From positions 7,936,001 through 8,000,000 of the forward strand of contig AP026539.1 in assembly GCA_026075535.2 (NCBI GenBank): a stretch of DNA of 64,000 nucleotides, in the 5' to 3' direction. Below are positions 19,582 to 30,500 of this stretch, piece by piece (positions within the stretch are counted from its first letter, which is position 1; each line of letters starts with the position of its first letter). Source of the stretch: Tricholoma matsutake. Its lineage: Eukaryota; Basidiomycota; Agaricomycetes; Agaricales; Tricholomataceae. Under the pieces are notes generated by a model. It saw only the letters and a program-made list of their open reading frames with translations, was not told where the DNA came from and made no database searches. Position numbers and translations under genes: made by a program.

Positions 19582-21182
19582 TTTTCGACCAATTTGCCCA
19601 GAGTGTTCAGAAGCACGATGGGTCTGAACGACTTAGGGGTAGAATAATTAGGTTTCCCTGGCTTCAGGATGATAACCGACAGGGATTCCTTAAAGTGAGC
19701 CGGCCAGTGGCCAGCAGTGATGCATGCCTCAGCAATGCGGGTGATGAGCCCTGCCACTTCTGGGTTGCTACACCAGTGTTTAAGGTGCAACCACGTAACA
19801 TGATCGGGCCCTGGAGCAGAACGGGAAGAGCACGCATTTAGCGCTTCTTTCATTTCTGTGACGGAGAACGGGATCCAGGCCCTTTCAGGCACCGGATCAA
19901 GTCCATCGAGAATGCTCAGATCGACTACTCGATCTGAGGCAGCATTATAGGACCCGTCCAGGGCTGCCCACAGAGATTCCAGATCGTTGCAAGGTTCTCC
20001 CCGGTAGGAGATCGCCTCGTGCGATGGAAGGTTGCATTGACGCGTCCAGGCCATCAGGTCCCAGGGTCGTCTATTAGTCGTAGCCACTTCTTGGATACGG
20101 TCGTCGAAAAAGTCTTGCTTTGCGTGTCGCATGACTTTTCTATAGTGCTTCCAGTCCTCCTCATCGCGAGAGGCTCTGTACGCGTCTAAGGAGCCACTGC
20201 ATTCGTCTGTCCACCAGCCTTTGGATGACTTGCCGAGGCGAGATTCCTTGGCATGGTTTTCCCATGCCTTGTTTAAAATCGTTGATATTGCCGAGACAAT
20301 GTCATCGATTTCTGCCGAAGTATTTCCATGCCAATTAAGCCACGGAATTAAAGCTGAGGAGACGGCATCTCGGTACGATGCTTCCTCCTCAGATCCTTTT
20401 TTGATGGACCACTTGGTGACCGGGACCAAGGATCCTGGGCCAGGCAGCACTAATGTCAGGGGGGCGTGGTCAGACGTCCCCCTGGCTTCAGGTATGATTT
20501 CGCAGTACAGTACGAATCTGAGATCCGTAGGTACGAACATCAGGTCGATCACTGTGGGGTGAAGGCCCTGTTGTGGGGGAAAGTGGGTAGGGCCCTCCAC
20601 TACTGGTAGGGCTCTAGTCAGGCCTAATGCCGTAGCCGTTTCCACTAAGTGGTCAGCGTGGATGGAGTGTTCAGGCCCCTGGGGATCCCAGGATGCATGC
20701 CTCACGTTAAAGTCGCCACACATGAAGTGTAGGCGTGGAATAATCATAACGCTCTCGAACAAGAGCGTGATGGCCGAGTGTTGGCTGTCTGAGTAGACGT
20801 TAGCAAGTAGCATGACATCTTCCCCTAATCCCAGTGAGAAAAGAAGGATGTCACGATCATCGATAAGATCTCGTCTGAGACCTGGTCTTAGATTAGCGAT
20901 GCTGTTTGAAAAGTAGACAGCGGTGCGTGGGGGAGAGTCGATTCCCGATGCGTGCACTAAGGTTCCCCAATTTGGGCTCATTGGTGCACCTATAACTTCT
21001 TCCCCTTCCCTGTTATGGGCAGAAGGGGCGTATCTTATTAATCGCCATGGAGGCTCTTGGATGAAAAGCAAATCATAATCGTCTATAAGGTCTGCCAGTA
21101 ACGAGTCCATGTATCCCCAATTACGGTTAACATTCTGACTAAATATACGCAACTGCGGTGTAGATCTAAGTCTATCCCTCAT
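19582..21182 (-). CDS. L4 ORF2, N-terminal part (endonuclease and linker)
   Basis: Minus-strand start MRDRLRSTPQL at 21182, with the ORF1 TAA directly upstream (TAAATG). Contains QNVNRNWGYMDSLL, IQEPPW, MCGDFNVRH, TSDHAPL, the linker RPWDLMAWTRQ and the first RT block (SVIILKPGKPNYSTPKSFRPIVLLNTLGKLVE). It stops at the s4 target site. It is the N-terminal piece of the otherwise intact L4 ORF2. Confidence 0.87.
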
Positions 21183-21655
21183 TTACGTTCGGCCACTGCG
21201 TCCTGCGGGATGGTAAGAAGGAGGGGAGCGAGAGTTGCATCTCGCACTCACCTCGTCATAGCAAGCTTTGATCCAATCACAGTCGAAGCGATGTCGCCAG
21301 AAATTGCATCGACGATCGTCAGATGCGTGGTTTTTCCGGCAGTTTATACACCTAGCCAGGTGAGGACAGGCTGCCCCCTCTGGGGTAGCTGGGACGGGAG
21401 GGTTCGCTTTGGCGTTTCCCTTACAACACCCTGCAAGGGCACGATGGTGCTCCTTGCGGTGTGGACCTGCGCAGATCGGACACTTGGTCTGTGGAGCTCT
21501 GCATGCCGGGGTGGGGTGACCCCACTTCCAGCACCGTTGGCACATAGGCAATCCAGGGTTAGCCCTGGCAGCCCTAATATAAGCGACGTAGCGTCCAAAT
21601 TGGACGCCCTGACCAATAAGAGCCTTGGCTCGTGCACCGCTGACTGAGTCAGCGA
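21183..21655 (-). pseudogene. L4 ORF1 C-terminal fragment (zinc knuckles)
   Basis: Minus-strand codons for ADSVSGARAKALI, the knuckles CQRCWKWGHPTPAC, CPICAGPHRKEHH and CINCRKNHASDDRRC, and the tail to TAA. The rest of ORF1 and the leader are absent because L4 is 5' truncated at 21655. Confidence 0.82.
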
Positions 21656-21669
21656 TGATGTCCTGGACT

Positions 21670-21809
21670 CGTCAACGCAACCTCCCGTCGTATGAAGCGA
21701 TCTCCTATCGGGGGAAACCTTGCAACGACCTGGACTCTCTGTGGGCTGCCCTTGATGGGTCCTATAATGCTGCCTCAGATCGAGTAGTCGATCTGAGCAT
21801 TCTTGATGA
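21670..21809 (+). pseudogene. L3 ORF2 continuation before L5
   Basis: Resumes the L3 ORF2 frame after L4: RQRNLPSYEAISYRGKPC, the LWAALDGSYNAAS linker and VVDLSILD. It ends at the 5' terminus of L5. No catalytic residues lie in this piece. Confidence 0.8.
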
Positions 21810-21810
21810 C

Positions 21811-22876
21811 ATCGCTTCTTGTCTTCTTACCGCGACGTGCACAGCCACAAAAAATTTCGTCAACACCGTTTTCACACTTTGCAGCTCAATCCGTCTACGA
21901 TCACAGCGATCCGGTATAACCAGCGTCTTACCAACGCATGTCAGAAACATTCTCGAGAGGAAGGGGGAGATCGGGCGAAGCGATGGACGAGGGGGGACTC
22001 TCTAGATCGGGTACGCCCAGAACTCCCGACAACGATCCAATTGACTCTCTGCGGCTCAAAGAGAGCCGTAGATCCTTACAGAACACTCCCTCAGTGGGTC
22101 CTCACAGGACCCAAAGAGGCTCTCCAACCCCCTCCCCCTATGGGGCGGGCATTGTCACACCGCGAGCACAGCACTTTAGCGTGCCAGCGCTATCTTCCAG
22201 GGACGCCACTGCGTCACCTGCACCTCCTGCTACCCCTTCTACACCTGCCTCGCAGTGGGCTGATGAAGTGGCTGGTAACTCTTCCCCCCATGTCATTCAG
22301 GACACGGAGATGGTTAGCGATGACTGGAGTGGGCCCCAGACCTTCGCCAAAGACTTGGGGGAATACGCTGAAGGATTCCGAATCGTTCTGAACAGGACGG
22401 GGTCCAGACGACCAACTGCTGAAGAACGGCAGATTATCGCAGAGCAACTGGGCTCGGTGCTGGTAGCAGCTGCCGAGGCCGGTCTCAATCGCAACTCTGG
22501 AGGCGCTACGCTCCAGGGTGCTTTGGGGCAGCAAACGACCTAGGTCAGGCACTGTCACCAACGATCCCAACGACGTCCCAAGGATGGACTACCTGGAGGG
22601 ATGGGATGGGCAACGCCCCCCCCCCTCACAAATCTGCGAGGACTTGAGGCCCGAAAGGGGCTCGACCTCTTCCTAAACCCCCAGCAGGGGGTGTCTCTTC
22701 ATCATGGGGTCGAGGACCACCTCCCCCCGTGAACTGGTCCACCAGGCCTTCGGGCAGGGGGACCTTTGCTCAGGTTGCTCGCTTTCCTGGAGGGCGAGCA
22801 CCTAACACATCCATGGATGGCCTTGTGCGACTAGCCAAGGCCTTCCCTGAGCTTCCAACCGACAAGCTGGCTGACA
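21811..22876 (+). mobile_element. L5: LINE 5' part, cut by s6
   Basis: Starts with the complete L 5' terminus ATCGCTTCTTGTCTTCTTAC inside L3, followed by the leader and two thirds of ORF1. It ends at CTGGCTGACAT where the poly-T of s6 begins. The remainder is not found next to s6, so the 3' part is outside the window or lost. Confidence 0.82.
21938..22876 (+). pseudogene. L5 ORF1 N-terminal part, frameshifted
   Basis: MSETFSRGRGRSGEAMDEGG is open to about 22515. There a 14-nt deletion (codons for AIDRMAGG in other copies) shifts the frame to a stop at 22543. A C-run of ten instead of nine near 22615-22625 changes the frame again. Downstream codons MNWSTRPSGRGTFAQVARFPGG are still recognisable. 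No zinc knuckles remain. Confidence 0.8.
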
Positions 22877-23609
22877 TTTTTTTTTTTTTTTTTTTGGATC
22901 AGAATTTATAACGCGGGGCTCGAACGCAGTCCGCGGAGCAAGGTACAAACTTGGGTACTACTTTATCTACGCGTTCCCCTCGCCCATCCCTCACTCAGGT
23001 CCCCGTTTTAGCCACCTTTAGGCGGGCAGTTCCACAGACGTTGGCCTCTCAGCCAGGAAAGGCAATAATCTGGAGGGGGCGCCCCCCCCTCCCGAAGTTA
23101 GCCATTAGATCGCCCTCTGGAGCAAACGGTCCCCCAGCCACATGTCCGACCAAGGCCAGACCAGGCGCAGCAGTGTTAATTCACCGTAAATCCCCCCTTG
23201 CGGGAGGAATAACCGTCTGCGTTTTTCCAGCCAACGAGGATTGACCACCCCAGATGAATGAGGTGGACCATCACCGTGTTGTGCACGAGTGACAGTAACA
23301 AGGCGGGTGGTTGTTCACCTGGTTATTCACCGTGACCGCCGTAAGTAGGGGGCCGAGACCCCCCTCGAGCAAATGCGCCCATGTGCACGCACTCGATAAC
23401 ATCGTCCCCCCTGCAGTGGGGGGAAGGTATAGGGAAGCGACACCATGTCACCATCCCGATAGTGGCCACCAGTTACTTGGTGGCCATGAACGTAGAGGGG
23501 GATAGCCCCCTGTACTAGTTGCGGCGCTGCTGTCCACGAGGACCTCGAGGACGACGGCGCCGTGCTGGGGAGGAGGGTTCCCCAGATTGAAGCTCTGATT
23601 GAGCGGTGT
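22877..23609 (-). mobile_element. s6: 3' part of an SA element, cut by L6
   Basis: Poly-T 22877-22895, SA-type terminus, full 3' UTR and the last 30 or so codons of the SA protein (arginine-rich tail, stop near 23515), ending at GAGCGGTGT where L6 begins. The upstream part of this copy does not reappear after L6, so the junction is not a simple nested insertion. Confidence 0.82.
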
Positions 23610-23737
23610 CATCACTTCTTGTCTTGTTACCGCGACGTGCACAGCCACCAAAAACTTCGTCGACACCGTTTTCATCTTTTGTGGCTCCATCCGTCAACGA
23701 TCTCAGCGATCCGGTTTATATAGCGTCTTACCAACGC

Positions 23738-24869
23738 ATGGCAGATTCTGTTAGCAGAGTAAGGGGGAGATCGGGCGAAGCGATGGATGTGGGGGACCCT
23801 TCCAGAGCCGGTACGCCCAGAACTCCTGGCGACGACCCCATTGATTCTCTACGGCCCTCTGTGGGCCGTAGATCCTCACAGATAGCACCTTTGGTGGGCC
23901 CTCATCGGTCCCAAAGAAGTTCTCCAACTCCCTCCCCGTATGGGGCCGGAACAATCACACCTCGCGCACAGCGATTCAGCGTGCCGACACTATCTCCCAG
24001 GAGGGCCACAGCGTCCCCTGCACCTCCTACCACTCCTTCCACTCCTGCCTCTCGATGGGGAGACGAAGCTTTGACACCCAACCCCGAGCCCATGATCCAA
24101 GACACGGTGATGACGAGCGATGCGGACGACGATTGGGCCGGTCCAGTCACCTTCGCCCACGACCTCGGGGAATACGCCCAGGGATTCATTACTGTTCTTA
24201 ACAGGACTGGAGCCCGACAACTGACTGCTGAACAACGGCAGGAAATCGCTGAACAACTGGGGGCGGTGCTGTATGCAGCGACCACAGTGGGATTCCATCG
24301 CGACTCGGGGAACACGACCCTCCGAAGAGCCATCGACAGGGCTGGCGGTGCAGGCAAACGACCTGCGACTACCGACCCCAACGACGTCCCAAGGACGGAG
24401 CACTTGGAGGGATGGGATGGGCCACGCCCCCCCCCTCACAAATCTGTGAGGACACGAGGCCTGAGAGGGGCTCGACCTCTTCCTAAACCCCCAACAGGGG
24501 GCACTTCTTCTTCATGGGGCAGAGGACCTCCTCCCCCCGTGAACATGTCAACCAAGCCTTCGGGCAGGGGGACATTTGCTCAGGTCGCTCGCTTCCCAGG
24601 GGGGCGAGCTCCTAACACATCCATGGACGGCCTTGTGCGACTAGCCAAGGCCTTCCCTGAGCTTCCTACCGACAAGCTAGCTGACATCCAGCAGCACGTC
24701 GGTCCATCCAGGCCTAAGGCTGCAAAGCCTTCGCCCACTGTTCACGGACCGTCTCGAAGACAGGTCCTCGTTCACGTTCGACCCCCCTTAGGGGAGGGAA
24801 CGAACCCTGCTGATTTCCTGGACCATGTCCGGACGACCTTAGGACTGCACCACTCCAAGCTAGTGGCAC
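23738..24869 (+). CDS. L6 ORF1 (Gag-like), N-terminal part
   Basis: ATG at 23738 (MADSVSRVRGRSGEAMD) follows a 127-nt leader; earlier in-frame codons belong to the leader. Residues 1-377 are a low-complexity Ser/Pro/Thr/Arg-rich region (SPTPSPYGAGT, PPPPVN), a conserved patch (DLGEYAQGFITVLNRTG) and the start of a structured domain. The frame continues at 26745 after s7. The joined length, 1132 + 791 nt, is exactly 641 codons. It is the only copy with no stop or frameshift in ORF1. By analogy with related LINEs the protein would coat the RNA in the ribonucleoprotein particle. Confidence 0.85.
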
Positions 24870-26731
24870 CGCTCCTTGACTTGTTACAACCACCATAAAC
24901 AGTGGTAAACACCTCTGCTCAACGTTGCACACGACGTCGACACTTCAATTTTTGTCCGATTTTCGATCGGATTTCACCATCACGAACGCTCTCGGCGTCT
25001 CCAGGCTTGCCCTGATTTGCTAAGAGATCCGTCTATCCGATCTCCGGGGATGTCTCGGTCATTGTTTCCAACAGTGACTGCTATCTGTCTTGTTCCCCTT
25101 GGCTTCGAGGATCCTGGCTAGGTGAGTGATGTCTATGAAAGAGTAGTCTGGGTCCCTATGGGGGCTTAGAGCTGGTGTGGGATGCCTGCTTCAATGCTCG
25201 CCCAAGTAGAAGCGCTTGTTTAGCTGGGGGAGGTCTGGCTTAGGGGGAAGGACGTTCTTACTGGACTGCTGGCCGTCTGGGAGGCTCCCAGCCTCCATGC
25301 TCTGTGAGTTTCTATTACTAGAGACATGCTACACTGACTACCCGTTGGAATACACCATCGTTAAAAGGGGCCGGGCGATGGTGCCCCCTGACAGCTAGGT
25401 TGACGCTCTGGTGGCCGCTACTCACCACCAACTCTCTACCTCCGGTGCTCACTCTTTTAGGGTGTTATGACCCGGGTTCAATCCTCTCCCACCAGGCAAC
25501 AGGATGCGCGGCCTGTTCGCCCCCTCGGAGTGTTTGGAGGCTGTATCGGGTGGACCTGGAACTGAGATAAGGGGCCATCTGTTATCAACCTTACGCTACG
25601 TATTTTGACTGTTATCGTCATTTACCTGTGCTAACTCACTCTCAATGCCCAAACAGCTGAACAGAGACCAAACCACATGCTGGGGCCTTCACGACCCCAC
25701 CTTGATTACGGGTGACATCGTTGGTGATGATGCCCAAGACTACGACACCCAGTTCTCACAGAACGAACTGGAGGTAGCAGCTGCCCTAGGCAGTTTGAGA
25801 TCTGTGGGCTGGGGAGGACCTCCCCGACCCTGACGACTACATGGACTCTCTTGCTAGGCAGGAGGCCCTCGCTTACACTGCACGCTGCGTATTTCGATCA
25901 CTAGCATCATATACCAGTACTAACTTGCTCCTGATGCCCAAGCGGACAACCAGAGACGATCGTTCCAATGATCCTACGCCTCCGGCAGCTGTTCCAGCTT
26001 CCTGTGTGGCGATGCCAACAGCTCTAGCAGAGCTCCAATCTGGGGAACCCTCGTTCCCAGTACAGTGCCGTCATCATCACAGATGGCCGTGCTGCTACTT
26101 GTGTGGGGCATTCCGCTCCACACCCATCACCGCCAGTCCACTGGCTGCTGTCGGGTTGGTGACAAATGTCGCTACCCTTTACGTTTTCCCCGCTGCGGGG
26201 GGAAATTGCTATCGAGTGCATGTGCTGGCAGTGCATTTGCTCGAGGGGGGCTTTGGCCCCCTGCTTACGGCGGTTCCGGTGAATAACCAGGTGAACAACC
26301 AGCTGCCACATTACTGTTACTCGTGCATGACACGGTGATGGTCCACCTCGTTCGTCCGGGGTGGTCAATCCTCGTTGGCTGGGAGTATGCGGACGGTTAT
26401 TCCTCCCGCAAGGGGGGATTTACGGTGAATTGACACCACTGTGCCTGATCTGACTTCGGTTGGATATGTGGCCGGGGGACCGCTTCGCACCAGCTGACGA
26501 TCTAATGGCTAGCTTCGGGAGGGGGTCCCCCCCTCCAGATTATTGCCTTTCCTGGCTGAGAGGCCAACGTCTGTGGCACTGCCCGCCTAAAGTGGCTAAA
26601 ACGAGGACCTGGGTAGGATATGGGTGAGGGGAAGCGTAGTTATAGTAGTACCCAAGTTTGTATCCTGCTCCGCGGACTGCGATCGAGCCCCGCGTTATAA
26701 ATTGTTGACCCAAAAAAAAAAAAAAAAAAAA
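24870..26731 (+). mobile_element. s7: S element, SC subfamily
   Basis: A complete 1.86-kb copy splitting L6 ORF1, flanked by AAGCTAGTGGCAC (24857-24869 and 26732-26744). It starts CGCTCC at 24870 and its poly-A runs 26712-26731. It has the SC duplicated start region. It is nearly identical to s3 and s5. Confidence 0.93.
25645..26338 (+). pseudogene. SC-type ORF remnant of s7
   Basis: First frame 25645-25833 (MPKQLNRDQTT) ends early as in other SC copies. The second frame from 25841 carries the repeated MPKRTTRDD start (about 25934) and AELQSGEPS. It differs near the end because the G-run at about 26200 is one base shorter, which lengthens the frame to 26338. Confidence 0.55.
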
Positions 26732-26744
26732 AAGCTAGTGGCAC

Positions 26745-27535
26745 AGTCTGCTACCATGCACGCCGGGAACCTCTCGGTGTCAACTGACGTAGTGGCCTCA
26801 GATGAGGACCTACGATGTTTCAAGGAGGCGGCTCACAAGGCTTTCCCCTACGCGCTCCAAATCGACGCAGTGCTACCTACGTCCACGTCCTACCTCAAGC
26901 TGGTAGACGTGCCCTACATTGCAAACGACAAGGCCATTATGCCTGATGTCGTCATAGCTCACCTGGGGAAGTCAGGCATATCTGACCTCACCGTGCTGCA
27001 GGTCCCCCCAAGGGTCGTACGTGATTCGAGAATGTCGGATACGTGCACCGTTTACCTCAACGTTGCTGACTCCGTCAGTGGCGCACGAGTGAAAGCTCTC
27101 ATCGGACGTGGCGTCCAGTTTGGACGATACGTCGCCTACGTTAGGGCAGCCAGGGCGAACCCTGGACTCCCATTGTGCCAACGGTGCTGGAAGTGGGGTC
27201 ACCCCACCCCAGCATGCAGAGCTCCACAATCGAAGTGTCCGATATGTGCAGGCCCACACCGCAAGGAGCACCATCGTGCCCTAGCGGGGTGCTGTAAGGG
27301 AAACGCCAAGGCGAACCCTCCCATCCCCGCTACCCCAGAGGGGGCAGCATGCCCTCACCCGGCCAGGTGTATAAACTGCCGGAAAAACCACGCATCCGAC
27401 GATCGTCGATGCAATTTCTGGCGACATCGCTTTGACCGCGACTGGATCAAAGCTCGCTATGACGAGGTGAGTGTGAGACGCAACTCTCGCTCTCCTCCTA
27501 CTTACCATCCTGCAGGACGCGGTGGCCGAACGTAA
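26745..27535 (+). CDS. L6 ORF1, C-terminal part with three zinc knuckles
   Basis: Continues the ORF1 frame after s7: a domain with conserved PYALQIDAVLPTSTSYLKLVDVP and VQFGRYVAYVRAA, then CQRCWKWGHPTPAC (CX2CX4HX4C, about residues 522-535), CPICAGPHRKEHHRALAGC, and CINCRKNHASDDRRC (CX2CX3HX6C). The knuckle set is typical of I-group LINE Gag proteins and implies RNA binding. The frame ends TAA directly followed by the ORF2 ATG (TAAATG). Lysine codons read from the s7 poly-A upstream of 26732 are not part of this gene. Confidence 0.87.
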
Positions 27536-30500
27536 ATGAGGGATAGACTTAGATCTACACCGCAGTTACGCGTATTTAGTCAGAATGTTAACTGCAATTG
27601 GGGATACATGGACTCATTACTGGCAGACTTCGTAGATGATTACGACTTGCTTTTCATTCAAGAGCCTCCTTGGCGATTAATAAGACACACCCCCTCTGCC
27701 CACAACAGGGAAGGGGAAGAAGTTATAGGCGCACCAATGAGCCCTAATTGGGGAACCCTGGTGCGCCCATCGGGAATCGACTCCCCTCCACGCGTCGCTG
27801 TCTATTTTGCGAACAGCATCGCTAATCTAAGACCGGGTCTCAGACGAGATCTGATCGATGATTGTGACATTCTTCTGTTCTCACTGGGAATAGGGGAAGA
27901 TGTCATGCTCCTTGCTAATGTCTATTCGGACAGCCAACACGCAGCCATTACGCTCCTGTTCGAGAACATAATGCTGATCCCACACCTACACTTCATGTGT
28001 GGCGATTTCAACGTGAGGCACGCCACCTGGGATCCCCAGGGGCCTGAACACTCCATCCATGCTGACCACCTAGTGGAAACAGCCACGGCACTAGGCCTGA
28101 CTAGAGCCCTACCAGTAGTGGAGGGCCCTACTCATTTCCCCCCTCAACAGGGCCTTCACCCCACAGTGATCAACCTGATGTTCGTACCTACGGATCTCAG
28201 ATTTGTATTGTATTGTGAAATCATACCTGAAGCCAGAGGGACGTCTGATCACGCCCCTCTGACATTAGTGCTACCTGGCCCGGGATCTCTGGTCCCGGTT
28301 ACCAAGTGGTCCATCAAAAAAGGATCCGAGGAGGAAGCATCGTATCGTGATGCTGTCTCCTCTGCTTTAACTCCATGGCTAGACTGGCACGGAGATACTT
28401 CGGCAGAAATCGATGATGTCGTTTCGGCAATATCAACGAGTTTTAACAAGGCATGGGAAAACCATGCCAAGGAATCTCGCCTCGGCAAGTCGTCCAAAGG
28501 CTGGTGGACAGACGAATGCAGTGGTGCTCTAGACGCGTACAGAGCCTCTCGCGATGAGGAGGACTGGAAGCTTTATAGAAAAGTCATGCGGCATGCAAAG
28601 CGTGATTTTTTCGATGACTGTATCCAAGAAGTGGCTACGATGAATAGACGACCCTGGGATCTAATGTCCTGGACTCGTCAACGTAACCTCCCGTCGTATG
28701 AGGCGATCTCCTATCAGGGAGAGCCTTGTAATGATCTGGACTCACTTTGGGCTGCCCTTGATGGGTCCTATAATGCCGCATCAGATCGAGTAGTCGATCT
28801 GAGCATTCTCGATGAACTTGATCCGGTGCCTGAAAGGGCCTGGATCTCGTTCTCCGTTACGGAAATGAAAGAAGCGCTAAACGCGTGTTCTTCCCGTTCC
28901 GCTCCAGGTCCCGATCATGTTACGTGGTCGCACCTAAAACACTGGTGTAGCAACCCAGAAGTGGCAGGGCTCATCACCCGCATTGCTGAGGCGTGCATCA
29001 CCGCTGGCCACTGGCCAGATCACTTTAAGGAGTCCCTGTCGGTTATTATCCCGAAACCAGGGAAGCCTAACTACTCTACCCCTAAGTCGTTCAGGCCCAT
29101 TGTGCTTCTGAACACTCTGGGCAAATTAGTCGAAAAGATGCTGTCAAGGCGACTTCAGTTCGACGGTGTCGCACACGAAGCTTTCGAACAAAACCAGTTT
29201 GGAGGCGTCGCCCAGCGTTCCACTGAGGATGCAGGTATCTACCTTACCCACCTGGTCAGAGCAGGATGGGCCAAGGGACTCAAAACGAGCGTTGTCGCTT
29301 TCGACATCGCTCAATTCTTTCCCTCCTTGAACCATCAAGTTCTGTTGGAGATCATCTCCCAGTCGGGGTTCCCTGCGCAAGTAGTGAACTTCTTCCGTTC
29401 ATACCTTGTCGGTCGCAAAACGACCTACAAATGGAACGCTTTCTCGTCTGGCTCCTTTGCAGCAGATGTGGGAGTGGGTCAAGGCTCTGCTTTGTCCCCT
29501 GTCCTATCGGCGTTATACCTAACGCCCATTATGAAACTCTTCAGAAGGAGCGAAATCGGCAGAGATGTCGATCTCATGTCATATGTGGACGATGGTACCC
29601 TCATCGCCCGCTCTCCACAGCTGGAGGATAACCTCCCCCTGCTCAAAAAAGCGTATGGCTGGGTATTCCAGGCGTTCACCTCCCTCGGGCTTGTCCTTGA
29701 ACACGACGAGTCCGAAATATTTCATTTCTCGAGGGCGAGGAGGTTCACTCCCCTACCCATTGACCTCGGATTCGCCCCTTACACGGGCAATACCCCCCTC
29801 AAACCCAAGGTCACCTGGAGGTACCTTGGCTTTTTCTTCGACCGCAAGCTCTCCTTCAAGGAACACACGCGGTTCTACTCCACCAAAGCCCTTACCACTG
29901 CGAGGGCGATGGGAATGCTCGGCAATTCTGTCAGAGGGCTAACCCCTATGCAGAAACGCCTTTTATACCGTTCGTGTGTCGTACCTATCATGACATATGG
30001 ACTGAGACTCTGGCACTTCAAAGGCGCTCGCGTCAAGGGTGTCATCAAAACATTGGCCCAGGTGCAGTCCATCGCTGCTCGCTGGATCCTTGGTGCATTC
30101 CGTACCACCCCCATTGGTGGTTTGGAGAGTATCGCGGGACTGCTGCCTATGCAGCTGTTACTGCGCCGTCTAGTTGACAGAGGGGTATTCAGAACCCCCC
30201 TATTGGCTCCATCACACCCCCTAAGAGCGATCTTAGGGCCCAACCACGTTGGCACCACCCACTCTCATGAGCTAGGTCTCTGGGGAGGGAACGTGCTGGA
30301 CACACTTAACCTGCAAGGCCCATCTGTCGCTTCGGCTGCAGCTCTGGCCCTCGTACCAGGCGATGAATTCGACCCCTTTGGGGAAGAAAACACACCTGGA
30401 AACAGAGTGAAGGATTTATTCCCCACTCGCTTCTCCTCTCATCGCCTCACCTCTAAGGAGGAAGAAGCGAGGAATTCTTACAAGAGTGACCTAGATAAGG

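Larger units (their letters stand above)
10776..21655 (-). mobile_element. L4: 5'-truncated LINE, minus strand, with s3 and s4 inside
   Basis: Inserted in L3 with the duplication TGATGTCCTGGACT. It starts with poly-T 10776-10789 and the L 3' terminus, then 3' UTR to 11314. Its pieces are 10776-13406, 15286-15473 and 19582-21655. The 5' end stops inside ORF1, at the sequence for IADSVSGA, giving a typical 5' truncation. s3 and s4 both landed in its ORF2. With them removed ORF2 is a perfect 1290-codon frame, so both insertions are young. Confidence 0.9.
7586..21810 (+). mobile_element. L3: LINE with true 5' end, interrupted by L4
   Basis: Starts with the L 5' terminus (ATCGCTTCTTGTCTTC) at 7586, inside L2 ORF2. 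Segment 7586-10775 carries the leader, ORF1 and the ORF2 endonuclease region. L4 is inserted with the 14-bp duplication TGATGTCCTGGACT (10762-10775 and 21656-21669). L3 resumes at 21670-21809 and is then cut by the 5' end of L5. The rest of its ORF2 does not follow directly. Confidence 0.85.
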
